NCBI GenBank assembly: GCA_037043235.1 | Contig: JAWRVZ010000041.1 | Location: 1,229,001 to 1,293,000 of the forward strand | Length of the DNA stretch: 64,000 nt | Source of the DNA: Rhodeus uyekii | Lineage: Eukaryota; Chordata; Actinopteri; Cypriniformes; Acheilognathidae | Direction: 5' to 3' | Shown: in pieces, positions 63,911 to 64,000 of the stretch | Numbering within the stretch: the stretch's first letter is position 1 | How the letters are laid out: each line of letters starts with the position of its first letter | Made by a program: the position numbers and the translations under genes | The notes under the pieces: model-generated | The model's database searches: none | What the model saw: the letters and a program-made list of their open reading frames with translations, nothing else | Told to the model about the DNA's origin: nothing

Positions 63911-64000
63911 TTCATTGCATTTAGGACATTAATTTTAGGATGATTTGAATTTTTAGGCAAAAACTTAAATGTTAATGATTATATTTGGGTTTTGTGGGGC

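Larger units (their letters stand above)
47128..64000 (+). other. pcdh17: Start of the pcdh17 intron after the large exon (runs off the window)
   Basis: No open frame downstream of 47199 resembles the rest of a delta-2 protocadherin tail, and none of the family tail motifs appears in any frame. The remaining exons must therefore lie beyond 64000, making this intron at least 16.9 kb. Contents recognised: a Tigger-like element (54305-55300), SINE and MITE copies near 57.3, 58.3-58.8 and 63.8 kb, GTTGCTAGG-type repeats near 60.3 and 61.4 kb, a TA palindrome at 62.5 kb, and long stretches without recognisable repeats (47.2-54.3, 55.3-57.2, 58.8-60.2 and 61.6-62.4 kb). Confidence 0.7.

Noticed and set aside
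47200..64000. Search for the remaining pcdh17 coding exons
   Set aside because: No frame with delta-2 protocadherin tail motifs was found on the plus strand; they must lie beyond the window.

Overview
The window is vertebrate nuclear DNA, almost certainly from a cypriniform (carp/minnow/loach-like) teleost. Two things show this: one large, intact protocadherin coding exon whose sequence fits the delta-2 protocadherin Pcdh17, and a repeat landscape typical of cyprinid genomes. The repeats include HAmo-type tRNA-derived SINE copies, dispersed cyprinid MITE-like families, Tigger/pogo-like elements, a DIRS-like reverse-transcriptase relic, solo LTRs, and long GT and GATA microsatellites. Nothing here is prokaryotic: there are no operons, CRISPR arrays or Shine-Dalgarno sites.

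Layout. 1-42.9 kb is intergenic. It is AT-rich, has no convincing host protein gene, and holds transposon relics: two copies of one Tigger-like family (1847-2898 and 9124-10022), a second Tigger-like element (2911-3753), a hAT MITE with a perfect 8-bp target duplication (10323-10552), a DIRS-like gag/RT relic (about 10.6-11.5 kb), a 380-bp Tigger-like MITE (15726-16105), a decayed Tc1-like transposase (about 16.2-16.7 kb), two solo LTRs (20216-20706 on +, 24408-25136 on -) and a third Tigger-like family (34358-35339). From 38.35 to 40.24 kb there is a cluster of GA and GATA arrays with higher-order structure around a 59-bp inverted duplication.

The gene. A promoter-like region at about 42.94-43.1 kb leads into a probable non-coding first exon (to 43605), a 723-bp 5'UTR intron (43606-44328), the remaining 5'UTR, and the large coding exon (44647-47127). 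That exon encodes the signal peptide, six cadherin repeats, the transmembrane helix and the first 124 cytoplasmic residues (827 codons). It ends at a phase-0 splice donor (CAG|GTAGGA). The later exons for the cytoplasmic tail are not in the window, so 47128-64000 is read as the first 16.9 kb of the following intron. This intron holds another copy of the 34-kb Tigger family (54305-55300), HAmo SINEs, and low-repeat stretches that could be conserved non-coding sequence.

I found no new multigene system. The observations most worth checking are the spliced upstream ORF and second uORF of pcdh17, the Trp in the EC3-EC4 calcium-linker motif, the paired Tigger copies upstream of and inside the gene, the foldback and higher-order GATA cluster just upstream of the promoter, and several long near-perfect palindromes.
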